A stretch of 30,756 bases of DNA from CAYYYA01 sp964487895 (GTDB lineage: Bacteria > Patescibacteriota > Patescibacteriia > UBA1558 > 2-01-FULL-52-15), in the NCBI GenBank assembly GCA_964487895.1, contig CAZASM010000008.1:1-30756 (forward strand). Direction: 5' to 3'. Position numbers and translations under genes: made by a program. The first letter of the stretch is position 1, and each line of letters opens with the position of its first letter. The notes below the pieces were generated by a model, which saw only the letters and a list, made by a program, of their open reading frames with translations, was not told where the DNA came from and ran no database searches. Of the stretch, positions 1-8,506 are shown one piece after another.

Positions 1-576
1 ATAATTTATAGTCGTCTACGAGAATATGGAAGGTGGCTAACAGTAAAGAATATCTCGACTTTGAGATTAGCTCTACTCAAGGTAGCACAGCAAAAGAAAT
101 TCCTAGCAGAATCAAACATATATTTTTCCAGTTTGGATACTGTTTTAGCGGACAGTGTAGATGAGAATGCCTGCCAAAAAATACGTTCGGCTTACGATAC
201 GTATAACCAATTTAATTTACCTTCCAAATTAACTTCATCTGTGCTCACAACGGAGAACCAAGCACAGGGCGTCTCAACGGGCATCGCTACCGGCATACTA
301 CTTACAAAAGACACCTTAGACCAACAAGTTACTTCTGGTCAAAAAATTATTTTGTATACTGAGATATTATCCCCTAATCTTAGCCAATACTTTGATAGAA
401 TCGCTGGTATTGTCTCTCATAATGGCGGATTGCTGTCACATTTAGCAATTATTGCTCGAGAACAGCATATTCCAGTCATAGTGGGTCATTCGCTAGCACA
501 ACAACGTAATAATCTCGGCCAGCTTGTTCAGATCAATGGGAATACGGGTGAGATTATAACTACAACCGAAGTTTAA
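1..576 (+). CDS. PEP-utilising enzyme, C-terminal part (5' end outside window)
   Basis: The frame is open from base 1, so this is the 3' part of a longer gene and the first in-window TTG (61) is not a real start. The last ~80 residues match the mobile phosphohistidine domain of PEP-utilising enzymes (PEP synthase, pyruvate phosphate dikinase, rifampicin phosphotransferase type): a 'GGLLSHLAIIARE' segment is followed by 'IPVIVG', and the phosphate-accepting histidine is at 439-441. In the family this domain swings between an ATP-grasp site and an acceptor site, carrying phosphate on that histidine. The upstream ~90 residues are a helical linker I cannot assign. The ATP-grasp domain would lie to the left of the window, so PEP synthase-like activity is likely but the exact substrate cannot be stated. 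The protein ends about 25 residues after the motif, as expected for enzymes with this domain at the C terminus. Confidence 0.8.
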   Translation: MIYSRLREYGRWLTVKNISTLRLALLKVAQQKKFLAESNIYFSSLDTVLADSVDENACQKIRSAYDTYNQFNLPSKLTSSVLTTENQAQGVSTGIATGILLTKDTLDQQVTSGQKIILYTEILSPNLSQYFDRIAGIVSHNGGLLSHLAIIAREQHIPVIVGHSLAQQRNNLGQLVQINGNTGEIITTTEV

Positions 577-715
577 AACTACCAAGGTATCAACATATCC
601 ACAGATTCCGTAATAAAATAGCTCCACATGGGACAAATTGACATAGTAAAAGTGTGCATAACCTGTGCCTATGGTATTGAAAAACTGCTGATATTAGCCT
701 CAAACATGTCTTATA

Positions 716-743
716 TTGACAACCATTTTAAACTATAAATAAT
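716..743 (+). promoter_or_regulatory. possible second, upstream rpoBC promoter
   Basis: TTGACA at 716-721 and AATAAT at 738-743 are separated by 16 bp. The -35 is perfect but the first base of the -10 deviates, so this is a weaker candidate than the promoter at 803-831. It would add about 90 nt to the rpoBC leader. Confidence 0.3.
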
Positions 744-802
744 ACTTCTTGGCTAAAGTTAGCAAAATATCAAGAATTTTTCTTCTTTTTTGAGCTAAAT
801 CC

Positions 803-831
803 TTGACATGTCACTCTCTCTTTGGTACTAT
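803..831 (+). promoter_or_regulatory. rpoBC promoter (sigma70-type, extended -10)
   Basis: Perfect -35 TTGACA at 803-808, a 17-bp spacer, and -10 TACTAT at 826-831 preceded by TGG at 823-825, which supplies an extended -10 TG. Transcription should start near 838, which is also the A of an ATG. It is the best promoter in the 468-bp gap before rpoB and implies a ~207-nt transcribed leader. Confidence 0.75.
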
Positions 832-837
832 AGACGC

Positions 838-867
838 ATGATTTTTTTGACTAACCTAGTGTCTTAG
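838..867 (+). CDS. putative 9-codon leader peptide MIFLTNLVS
   Basis: ATG at 838 lies 6 bases after the -10 box, the spacing at which transcription normally starts, so the mRNA could begin with AUG. The frame reads MIFLTNLVS and stops at TAG 865-867, inside a small hairpin (854-858 with 865-869) and nine bases before a pair of mutually exclusive hairpins. The codons show no run of one amino acid that would identify an effector. Leaderless starts look common in this window (see 9306, 10990, 15259, 26687), which makes translation plausible, but a 9-codon ORF can occur by chance. Confidence 0.35.
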   Translation: MIFLTNLVS

Positions 868-1044
868 GTACTGTCAGGTTGAACTCCAACCTCTGCAACG
901 CAGGGGGTGGAGTTTAATTGTTAGTTAGGACGCAACGCGTTCTAAAAAAGTGATGTTTAGCATCGCTCTCAATAAGGATTAATTTTGAGTTCCCCTGCAA
1001 TGTCATGACTGCAGGGCTAATTAAGCCTCATAACATACAACTCA
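838..1044 (+). ncRNA. structured 5' leader of rpoBC mRNA (candidate attenuator / cis-regulatory RNA)
   Basis: About 207 nt without a long ORF but with consecutive inverted repeats. ACCTA 854-858 pairs with TAGGT 865-869. AGGTTG 876-881 pairs with CAACCT 887-892. Alternatively, 882-896 pairs with 900-914 (15 bp with one G-U and one A-G mismatch). 925-933 pairs with 937-945 (9 bp, one G-U), GTGATG 950-955 with CATCGC 961-966 (one G-U), and CCCTGCA 993-999 with TGCAGGG 1010-1016. The second and third pairings share bases 887-892 and exclude each other. The third and fourth hairpins have the identical apex GCAACGC. No hairpin is followed by a good U-tract, so classical intrinsic termination is not evident; control could instead act through pausing, antitermination, a protein or translation. 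I do not recognise it as the known L10 leader. The 577-800 part of the gap holds only the possible upstream promoter. Confidence 0.6.
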
Positions 1045-4000
1045 ATGATACAACCGACGACGGAACGCTCAGCGTCCCAGAAATCGGCCGTGCTCAGCAC
1101 GACGATCGGAAATCGTAAGTATTTTACCAACTTACGAGAAGCTATCTCTTTACCGAACTTAATCGAAGTTCAGAAGAAATCGTACGACTGGTTCTTCAGA
1201 GAAGGTCTGAAAGAACTGTTTGAGGAAGTATCCCCTATCAACGACTTTATCGGTCGTGATCTTGAACTTTATCTGACAGATTATTATCTGGACGAACCAA
1301 AGTTCGATGAGAAAACTGCTAAGGCTAAAAATATTACCTTTGAAGCGCCTCTGCGCGTCAAGGCTAAGCTGGTGAACAAAAAAACCGGCGAAATGAAAGA
1401 GCAGGAAATTTATCTCGGTGACCTGCCACTGATGACCGAACGTGGAACCTTCATTATTAATGGAGTAGAGCGTGTCGTTGTCTCACAGTTGATTCGCTCA
1501 GCAGGAGTTTTCTTCACTTCGCAGGAAGTTCGTGGTCGTAAATACTATGGAGCTAAAATTATTCCAAATCGTGGAGCGTGGTTAGAAATAGAAACCGACG
1601 CTAACAATGTGCTGTATGTAAAAATTGATCGTAAACGTAAGGTGGCCGTGACGTCACTCTTGCGTGCTTTTGGTTATGGTACTGACAAAGAAATTCTCCC
1701 ACTCTTCGCTGATATTGATACCCATCCAGAAGTTAAATATATTACTAACACTTTAGCCAAGGATATTGCCAAAGATGAAGCTGAGGGTTTGAAAGAAGTA
1801 TACAAAAGAATTCGCCCTGGTGATCTCGCTACAACCGACAATGCTCGCAACTTGATTCACTCCATGTTTTTTAACTTTGATCGTTATGACTTCGATCGTG
1901 TCGGTCGCTATAAGTTAAACATTCGTTTCGGTATTGATGTACCAAATACCAAGGAAAATCGCGTCTTACGTAATGAAGATTTGGTAGCTATCATTCGTGA
2001 GATTATTACTTTGAACCAAACCCAAGCAGAACCAGATGATATCGATCATTTAGGCAATCGTCGTGTCCGTGCTGTCGGTGAATTAGTACAGAATAAATTC
2101 CGCATTGGTCTGGCACGTATGGAACGTATTGTTAAAGATCGCATGAGTACTCTCGATATTAATACGCTAACACCAAACCAGCTGATCAACGCTCGTCCGG
2201 TTATCGGTTCTATCAAAGAATTCTTCATGAGCTCACAATTATCTCAGTTCATGGATCAGGTTAATCCTTTGTCTGAATTAGAACACAAGCGTCGTCTCTC
2301 AGCTATGGGACCTGGTGGTCTCTCTCGTGAACGCGCTGGTTTCGAAGTTCGAGACGTCCATCGTACTCACTACGGTCGTATCTGCCCGATTGCTACTCCT
2401 GAAGGTCCAAACATTGGTTTAGTCGGACATCTAGCTTCTTATGCTCGCATTAATGACTACGGTTTCATCGAAACTCCTTTCCGTGTGGCTATCCATGACC
2501 CGATCAATGACGGTCACAAAGCTGTCGATGAGATTGCTCGTGAAGATCTGAAAGCTGATGGTAAAGTTATCGTCAAAGCTGGAGACAAAATCTCTAAAGA
2601 ACAAGCTCAAACTTTAGCTAAAGATAAAACCCAAAAAACTTTACCAGTGAAACCTCGTATCTCTGATGAAGTGGTTTATCTCGATGCGTTCACCGAAGAA
2701 CGCTACAACACTTGCGCCGCTACCGTACTCCTGACTGATAACGGTTATTTCGTTAATGAACAATCAGAACTACGTATCCATGGTCATCCAAAATTTGATC
2801 GTGTCGAGAAAATCGACTACATGGACGTAGCACCAAACCAAATTATTTCTATCGGTACTTCTTTGATTCCTTTCTTAGAACACGACGATGCCGTCCGTGC
2901 TTTGATGGGTACTAACATGCAACGTCAGGCTGTCTCTGTCATCAAACCCCAAGCTCCTGTCGTCGGTACTGGTATTGAAGCCCGCGCTGCCAAAGATTCT
3001 GGACAAGTCATCGTCAGCAAAGAAGCTGGTGAAGTTATCGCTGTGCAAGGTAATAGTATTGAGATCAAAGGTAAGAGCGGAGTCACGACCTACCCTCTCG
3101 GTAAATTCATGCGTTCCAACTCTTTCACTTCGATGAACCAGAAACCAATTGTGAATAAAGGTGATCAGATTGAGAATGGTCAGGTTCTGGCTGATGGCGC
3201 CGCTACTGAAGGTGGCGAACTAGCTCTCGGTCAAAATATCCTCGTCGCCTACATGTCTTGGGATGGTGGTAACTATGAAGACGCTATTTTAATTTCTGAA
3301 CGCGTGATCAAAGAAGACCGTTACACTTCTATTCATATTGAAGATTACTCTGTTGATGTTCGGGATACCAAACTCGGACCAGAAATCATCACCCGTGATA
3401 TCCCAAATATTTCTGAAGAAAAACTGAAAGACTTAGATGAGAGTGGTATCGTCCGTATCGGTGCCAAGCTAACCGCTGGAGATATTCTGGTCGGTAAGAT
3501 TACTCCTAAAGGTGAGAGCGAACTATCAGCGGAAGAGAAATTACTGCGCGCTATCTTCGGTGAAAAAGCCAAAGATGTCCGTGACTCTTCACTCTACCTC
3601 GAACATGGTGAACACGGTAAAGTTATTGATATTAAGATTTTCTCCCGCGATAAGGGCGACAAGTTGCCGGCTGGAGTTATTCAGACTATCCAGGTGACTG
3701 TCGCGCAGATTCGTAAGATTCAAGTCGGAGATAAAATGGCCGGTCGTCATGGTAACAAAGGTGTTATCTCACGCATTATCCCAGAAGCCGACATGCCTTT
3801 CTTAGCAGACGGTACTCCTATTGATATTATTTTGAATCCGCTCGGTGTCGTCTCTCGTATGAACCTAGGACAATTATTGGAAACTCATTTGGGTCTAGCT
3901 GCCAAGACACTCGGCTACTATGTTGCTACTCCAGCTCTCGACGGTGTCCCAGCTCAAACTATTCGTGACGAGCTAAAACGTGCCGGCTTACCAGAAGATG

Positions 4001-4470
4001 GTAAATTGCAGCTCTACGATGGCCGCACTGGTCAAATGTTTGAGAACAAAACTGTTGTTGGTTATTCCTACATGTTGAAGTTGAACCATCTGGTAGAAGA
4101 CAAGATTCACCAACGCTCTATCGGACCATACTCTCTCGTCACCCAACAACCTCTCGGTGGTAAAGCTCAATTCGGTGGTCAGCGCTTCGGAGAAATGGAA
4201 GTCTGGGCTCTAGAAGCTTATGGCGCCGCTCACACCTTACAAGAAATTTTGACTATTAAATCGGACGATGTACCTGGCCGTTCTAAGGCTTATGAGTCCA
4301 TCATCAAAGGCGAGCCGATTGATAAGTTGAATATTCCTGAATCGTTCAATGTCTTGATCAAAGAGTTGAAAGGTTTAGCTTTGGAAGTCGAACTCCTGAC
4401 TGAAGGAGAAGATGAAAAGACGGCAGCTAAAAGCCGCTCCAAGACAGAGAAAGTTGATAGAGACGAATAA
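1045..4470 (+). CDS. rpoB: DNA-directed RNA polymerase subunit beta
   Basis: Catalytic beta subunit of RNA polymerase, 1141 residues, within the usual range. From about residue 396 the rifampicin-pocket region is very close to the E. coli sequence (SSQLSQFMDQ, then HKRRLSAMGPGGL); the residues most often changed in resistance look wild type. 'GDKMAGRHGNKG' at about 895-906 is the conserved active-site segment shared by beta subunits. The start chosen is ATG 1045, which has no Shine-Dalgarno but is preceded by a G-free stretch. A GTG at 1090 is an alternative. The first ~20 residues (through STTIGN) are not obviously conserved and are encoded by two short palindromes (1062-1078, 1089-1101), so they may be a repeat-derived extension. 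rpoC follows after 93 bp in the same transcription unit; rplJ and rplL are not next to it. Confidence 0.98.
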   Translation: MIQPTTERSASQKSAVLSTTIGNRKYFTNLREAISLPNLIEVQKKSYDWFFREGLKELFEEVSPINDFIGRDLELYLTDYYLDEPKFDEKTAKAKNITFEAPLRVKAKLVNKKTGEMKEQEIYLGDLPLMTERGTFIINGVERVVVSQLIRSAGVFFTSQEVRGRKYYGAKIIPNRGAWLEIETDANNVLYVKIDRKRKVAVTSLLRAFGYGTDKEILPLFADIDTHPEVKYITNTLAKDIAKDEAEGLKEVYKRIRPGDLATTDNARNLIHSMFFNFDRYDFDRVGRYKLNIRFGIDVPNTKENRVLRNEDLVAIIREIITLNQTQAEPDDIDHLGNRRVRAVGELVQNKFRIGLARMERIVKDRMSTLDINTLTPNQLINARPVIGSIKEFFMSSQLSQFMDQVNPLSELEHKRRLSAMGPGGLSRERAGFEVRDVHRTHYGRICPIATPEGPNIGLVGHLASYARINDYGFIETPFRVAIHDPINDGHKAVDEIAREDLKADGKVIVKAGDKISKEQAQTLAKDKTQKTLPVKPRISDEVVYLDAFTEERYNTCAATVLLTDNGYFVNEQSELRIHGHPKFDRVEKIDYMDVAPNQIISIGTSLIPFLEHDDAVRALMGTNMQRQAVSVIKPQAPVVGTGIEARAAKDSGQVIVSKEAGEVIAVQGNSIEIKGKSGVTTYPLGKFMRSNSFTSMNQKPIVNKGDQIENGQVLADGAATEGGELALGQNILVAYMSWDGGNYEDAILISERVIKEDRYTSIHIEDYSVDVRDTKLGPEIITRDIPNISEEKLKDLDESGIVRIGAKLTAGDILVGKITPKGESELSAEEKLLRAIFGEKAKDVRDSSLYLEHGEHGKVIDIKIFSRDKGDKLPAGVIQTIQVTVAQIRKIQVGDKMAGRHGNKGVISRIIPEADMPFLADGTPIDIILNPLGVVSRMNLGQLLETHLGLAAKTLGYYVATPALDGVPAQTIRDELKRAGLPEDGKLQLYDGRTGQMFENKTVVGYSYMLKLNHLVEDKIHQRSIGPYSLVTQQPLGGKAQFGGQRFGEMEVWALEAYGAAHTLQEILTIKSDDVPGRSKAYESIIKGEPIDKLNIPESFNVLIKELKGLALEVELLTEGEDEKTAAKSRSKTEKVDRDE
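1062..1101 (+). repeat. two GCTCAGC-centred palindromes inside the rpoB 5' coding sequence
   Basis: GGAACGCTCAGCGTCCC (1062-1078, one A-C mismatch) and CGTGCTCAGCACG (1089-1101, perfect) each fold as a stem with a TCA triloop and share the heptamer GCTCAGC. The first differs at a single base from the palindrome at 25107-25123 downstream of the tRNA-Ser gene. A weaker hairpin follows at 1102-1116 (ACGAT with ATCGT). Confidence 0.7.
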
Positions 4471-4500
4471 CACTCTCTTACTTTCAACTTATAACTTCTT

Positions 4501-4529
4501 CCGCCAAAGGCGGATCGGCCTCTGGCCGA
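4501..4529 (+). repeat. double-hairpin intergenic element before rpoC
   Basis: CCGCC-AAA-GGCGG (4501-4513) is followed by TCGGCC-TCT-GGCCGA (4515-4529), two perfect triloop hairpins separated by one base and followed by AAACTTCTAAC. A similar arrangement occurs before the aquaporin gene (10067-10096) and, in the other orientation, before ftsK. It could trim or pause transcription between rpoB and rpoC, or be a dispersed palindromic repeat. Confidence 0.6.
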
Positions 4530-4563
4530 AACTTCTAACTTTCAACTTCTAACTTCTAAAAAA

Positions 4564-7500
4564 ATGCCAACTCCATCAACAACTCGCACAACTCTGCTCG
4601 TCAATGAGCCAGTGCAAAAAGTCATAGAGTTTGACGCTATCCGACTGCGCCTCGCCTCTCCGACTGATATTCATGGCTGGTCCAGTGGTGAAGTCCTAAC
4701 TCCAGAAACTATTAACTATCGTACTCAGAAACCCGAGCTCGATGGTCTCTTCTGTGAGAAAATTTTTGGTCCTTCCAAAGACTGGGAATGTTATTGTGGT
4801 AAGTACAAACGTATTCGTTATAAAGGCATCGTCTGTGACAAATGTGGTGTCGAAGTCACTCGCGCTGTTGTCCGTCGTGAACGTATGGGTCACATTGACC
4901 TCGCCACTCCAGTCTCTCATATCTGGTTCCTCCGCGGTGTCCCTTCTAAAATTGGTCTAGTGCTGGATATGTCGGTCCAAGATTTGGAAAAAGTCATGTA
5001 CTTCGCTAACTTCATTATCATCAATGTCGATGAAGCTGCTCGTCTCGAAACTTTGGAACAAATCAAGAATGAATTGAAATCCAAACGCAAGCAGATTGAT
5101 AATGAACACGAACAACGCGCCGCTGAAGTTAATAAGAAAAAAAATCAGCTACTAGCTGAAGGTAAAGATGCGCAAAGTGTCGCCGCTACTACAGAAGAAG
5201 CACTGCAAAAACTCAATGAGTTGAAATTAGAAAAAGTTACCAACTTAGAAGAAGCTGGTGAAATCGCTAAAAAGGAACTACGTGAACTACGCTTGAAAGA
5301 GATTATTTCGGAAAACAAATATCAAGACCTCTCTCTCAAATACGGTCACGTCTTCGAAGCTAGTATCGGCGCTGAAGCGATCAAATACTTATTGACCCGC
5401 ATTGATTTGAAAGCTCTGGGCAAAGAACTAGATGTCCTGATTGAAACTTGTCCGCCACAGCAGAAGAAAAAAATGGTCCGCCGTTCACGTCTGGTCAAAT
5501 CTCTCTTTGCTAACGGCCTCCGTCCTGAATGGATGATCCTTGATGTGGTGCCAATTATCCCACCTGACTTACGTCCAATGGTTCAGCTCGATGGTGGACG
5601 CTTTGCTACCTCTGATTTAAACGATCTTTACCGTCGTGTCATCAACCGTAACAATCGTTTGAAGCGTTTGAAAGAACTCAATGCGCCAGAAGTAATTCAA
5701 CGCAACGAGAAACGTATGTTACAAGAAGCAGTCGATGCTTTGATTGATAATAACGCTCGTCACGGTAAAACTGTTACTGCATCAACCGGCCAAAAAAGAA
5801 TGCTGAAGAGTATCGCTGACATGCTCAAAGGTAAGCAAGGTCGTTTCCGTCAAAACTTATTGGGAAAACGTGTCGACTACTCTGGACGTTCGGTTATCGT
5901 CGCTGGTCCTCATCTGAAAATGGGCCAATGTGGTCTGCCGAAAAAAATGGCTTTAGAAATCTACCGCCCTTTTGTCATCGGTCAGCTGATTGCTAAAGAA
6001 ATCGTCCACAACGTCCGCAGTGCTAACCGTTATATCGATGAAGGTCACGAAGAGATCTGGGATATTCTAGAAAACATTACTAAGAATTCTCACGTCTTAT
6101 TGAACCGCGCTCCAACCCTCCATCGTCTTGGTATTCAAGCTTTTCAACCAATCTTAATTGAAGGTAAGGCTATCCAAGTCCACCCGCTTGTCTGTTCTGC
6201 TTTCAACGCTGACTTCGACGGTGACCAAATGGCTGTTCATTTACCATTAACTGAGAACGCTAAAAAAGAAGCAGCCGAGTTGATGTTGTCTTCCAAGAAC
6301 TTATTGAAGCCAGCTACTGGCGAACCTATTGCTTCACCAAGTCAAGATATTGTTTGGGGTAGTTTCTATCTGACTTATGTCGAAGAAGGTGCGAAGCCAA
6401 CAAAAGCTTTCACTGACAGCAACGAAGCTGAGATGGCCTATGCCCTGGATAAGATCAAACTCCAAGAACCAATTCGCGTACGTCACAACGGAGAAACTAT
6501 TACGACTAGTGTTGGTCGTTTGATTTTCAACCAGATCCTACCGAAAAAAATCGGCTTCTTGAATCATAACTTAAACCAGAAACAGTTGAAAAAAATTGTG
6601 GCTGATGCCTTACGCCAATTGCCCAATGAAGCAGTTGTAGAATTACTAGACAGTATCAAAAACATCGCCTTCAAATACATGACTATCTCTGGTCAGTCTT
6701 GGGGCATGGGCGATATTCCAGAGCTGAAAGAAAAAGGTGCTATTGTCAAAGAGGGCGAGGTCTTGGTGGAACAAATTCAGCAACAATTCAATGATGGTTT
6801 GCTCACAGAAAAAGAACGCTACATCAAAGTTATTGAAACCTGGACTGCCATCAAGAACAAAATTACTGATATCAGTAAGACTGCCTTTGATTCCAAAAAC
6901 TCTGTCTATAGTATTATTGAATCAGGAGCTCGCGGAACTTGGGCGCAGATGATTCAGATCATGGGTATGAAAGGTCTAGTGATTAACCCTGCCGGAGATA
7001 TTATTGAGTTGCCGGTCAAAGCGAACTTCCAAGAAGGTCTCGACGTCTTGGAATACTTCATCTCCACCCACGGTACTCGTAAAGGTCTATCTGATACAGC
7101 TCTCCGTACTGCTAATGCTGGTTACCTCACTCGTAAATTAGTCGATGTTGCTCAGAGTCTAGTTATCAGTGAAAAAGATTGTAAAGACACAGAAGGCTTC
7201 CTCCTGACTAAGGTTGAAACAGAAGAAATGAACGAGACCTTATCTGCTCGTCTCGTCGGTCGCTTCCTCGCTGCTGATCTACTCAGTGCCGATGGTAAAA
7301 CTATCATGAAGCGTGGCGATATCGTCACCAATGATGATATGAAAAAGATTGCCGCTGGTGATCCAAAGACTGCTTTGATACGCTCTGTCCTGACTTGTAA
7401 ATCAGTCCGCGGTATGTGTCAGTCCTGTTATGGCTACGAACTAGGACACAATGAGATAGCTGAGATGGGAACTGCTGTCGGTATCATCGCTGCCCAAAGT

Positions 7501-8442
7501 ATCGGTGAGCCTGGTACCCAGCTGACAATGAGAACCTTCCACACAGGAGGTGTCGCTGGTGGCGATATTACTCAAGGTCTACCTCGCGTCGAAGAATTAT
7601 TCGAAGCGCGCCTACCAAAGAAGAAATCTATTATTTCTCCAGTCGAAGGCCAAATCATCCTGACTAACGAAAACCTAGGAACAAATAAAAATCGCTTGGT
7701 CAAAATTAAACAGTTAACTGCTGCAGTAAACACCTTCGATGTGCGTGTCGATGATACTTTCAAAGTGAAAGACGGCGAAGAGGTCACTAAAGGTCAGTTA
7801 CTCTTCACACGTGAGAATGAAGAATTCTCAGCAACTATCAATGGTCAAGTAACCTTAACAAAAAAGGAATTGAAGGTTGTCGGTCGTAAAGACGAAACCT
7901 TGGAAATACTCATCCCAGCTGGCTATACTCTCTGGGTCAAACATAATGATTTGGTCCAATCTGGCCAACCATTGACTGAAGGTAGTATTGATTTACACGA
8001 ACTCTACCGTCTACAAGGTCAGCTAGCAGTACAGAAATACATCATTAGAGAAATTCAATATATCTATTCTTCTCAAGGACAGAAATTGAATGATAAACAT
8101 ATTGAGTTAATTGCTCGTCAGATGTTCTCTCGTATCTATATCAAAGATGCCGGAGATACCGATCTACTCCCAGGTGAGATTGTAACTAATACTCAATTCA
8201 CTGAGGCCAATCTGGAAGTCAAAGGTGAAAAAGCATCTGGTGAATATCTCTTACTCGGCATTACCAAAGCTTCTCTAGCTTCTGACTCCTTCTTATCAGC
8301 TGCTTCCTTCCAAGAGACCACTCGTGTCTTGGTCGACGCTGCTATCACCGGTAAGAAAGATAGTCTCCGCGGTTTGAAAGAAAACGTCATTATCGGTAGA
8401 TTAATCCCAGCTGGTACTGGCTTCAAAGGTAATAAGAAATAA
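4564..8442 (+). CDS. rpoC: DNA-directed RNA polymerase subunit beta'
   Basis: Largest RNA polymerase subunit, 1292 residues. The N-terminal zinc ribbon is visible as CYCGKY followed by CDKCG (about residues 78-98). The Mg-binding catalytic loop NADFDGDQM is intact at about 548-556, with all three aspartates. The second zinc site near the trigger region contains CKSVRGMCQSC, preceded by another cysteine in SEKDCKD. The segment at about 165-240 is charged and probably a coiled coil. The start ATG 4564 follows a G-free tract made of repeated AACTTCTAAC-like units and lacks a Shine-Dalgarno. It is transcribed from the rpoB promoter and ends 18 bp before a strong bidirectional terminator, so rpoB-rpoC appear to be a two-gene operon. 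Confidence 0.98.
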   Translation: MPTPSTTRTTLLVNEPVQKVIEFDAIRLRLASPTDIHGWSSGEVLTPETINYRTQKPELDGLFCEKIFGPSKDWECYCGKYKRIRYKGIVCDKCGVEVTRAVVRRERMGHIDLATPVSHIWFLRGVPSKIGLVLDMSVQDLEKVMYFANFIIINVDEAARLETLEQIKNELKSKRKQIDNEHEQRAAEVNKKKNQLLAEGKDAQSVAATTEEALQKLNELKLEKVTNLEEAGEIAKKELRELRLKEIISENKYQDLSLKYGHVFEASIGAEAIKYLLTRIDLKALGKELDVLIETCPPQQKKKMVRRSRLVKSLFANGLRPEWMILDVVPIIPPDLRPMVQLDGGRFATSDLNDLYRRVINRNNRLKRLKELNAPEVIQRNEKRMLQEAVDALIDNNARHGKTVTASTGQKRMLKSIADMLKGKQGRFRQNLLGKRVDYSGRSVIVAGPHLKMGQCGLPKKMALEIYRPFVIGQLIAKEIVHNVRSANRYIDEGHEEIWDILENITKNSHVLLNRAPTLHRLGIQAFQPILIEGKAIQVHPLVCSAFNADFDGDQMAVHLPLTENAKKEAAELMLSSKNLLKPATGEPIASPSQDIVWGSFYLTYVEEGAKPTKAFTDSNEAEMAYALDKIKLQEPIRVRHNGETITTSVGRLIFNQILPKKIGFLNHNLNQKQLKKIVADALRQLPNEAVVELLDSIKNIAFKYMTISGQSWGMGDIPELKEKGAIVKEGEVLVEQIQQQFNDGLLTEKERYIKVIETWTAIKNKITDISKTAFDSKNSVYSIIESGARGTWAQMIQIMGMKGLVINPAGDIIELPVKANFQEGLDVLEYFISTHGTRKGLSDTALRTANAGYLTRKLVDVAQSLVISEKDCKDTEGFLLTKVETEEMNETLSARLVGRFLAADLLSADGKTIMKRGDIVTNDDMKKIAAGDPKTALIRSVLTCKSVRGMCQSCYGYELGHNEIAEMGTAVGIIAAQSIGEPGTQLTMRTFHTGGVAGGDITQGLPRVEELFEARLPKKKSIISPVEGQIILTNENLGTNKNRLVKIKQLTAAVNTFDVRVDDTFKVKDGEEVTKGQLLFTRENEEFSATINGQVTLTKKELKVVGRKDETLEILIPAGYTLWVKHNDLVQSGQPLTEGSIDLHELYRLQGQLAVQKYIIREIQYIYSSQGQKLNDKHIELIARQMFSRIYIKDAGDTDLLPGEIVTNTQFTEANLEVKGEKASGEYLLLGITKASLASDSFLSAASFQETTRVLVDAAITGKKDSLRGLKENVIIGRLIPAGTGFKGNKK

Positions 8443-8488
8443 CTCTAACTAGAGTTAACAAAAAATCCCTCGTGGTTGAGGGATTTTT
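8441..8488. terminator. bidirectional terminator between rpoC and the DUF6629-like gene
   Basis: AAAAATCCCTC (8461-8471), a 6-nt loop and GAGGGATTTTT (8478-8488) form an 11-bp stem with a U-tract on either strand. A smaller hairpin, AACTCT-AACT-AGAGTT (8441-8456), lies just upstream. The two flanking genes converge here. Confidence 0.9.
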
Positions 8489-8506
8489 TGTTTCACCGAA
8501 AAAGTC

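Noticed and set aside
638..666. TTGACA at 638-643 as another rpoBC promoter
   Set aside because: No acceptable -10 at 16-18 bp; the nearest AT-rich hexamer is 12 bp away.
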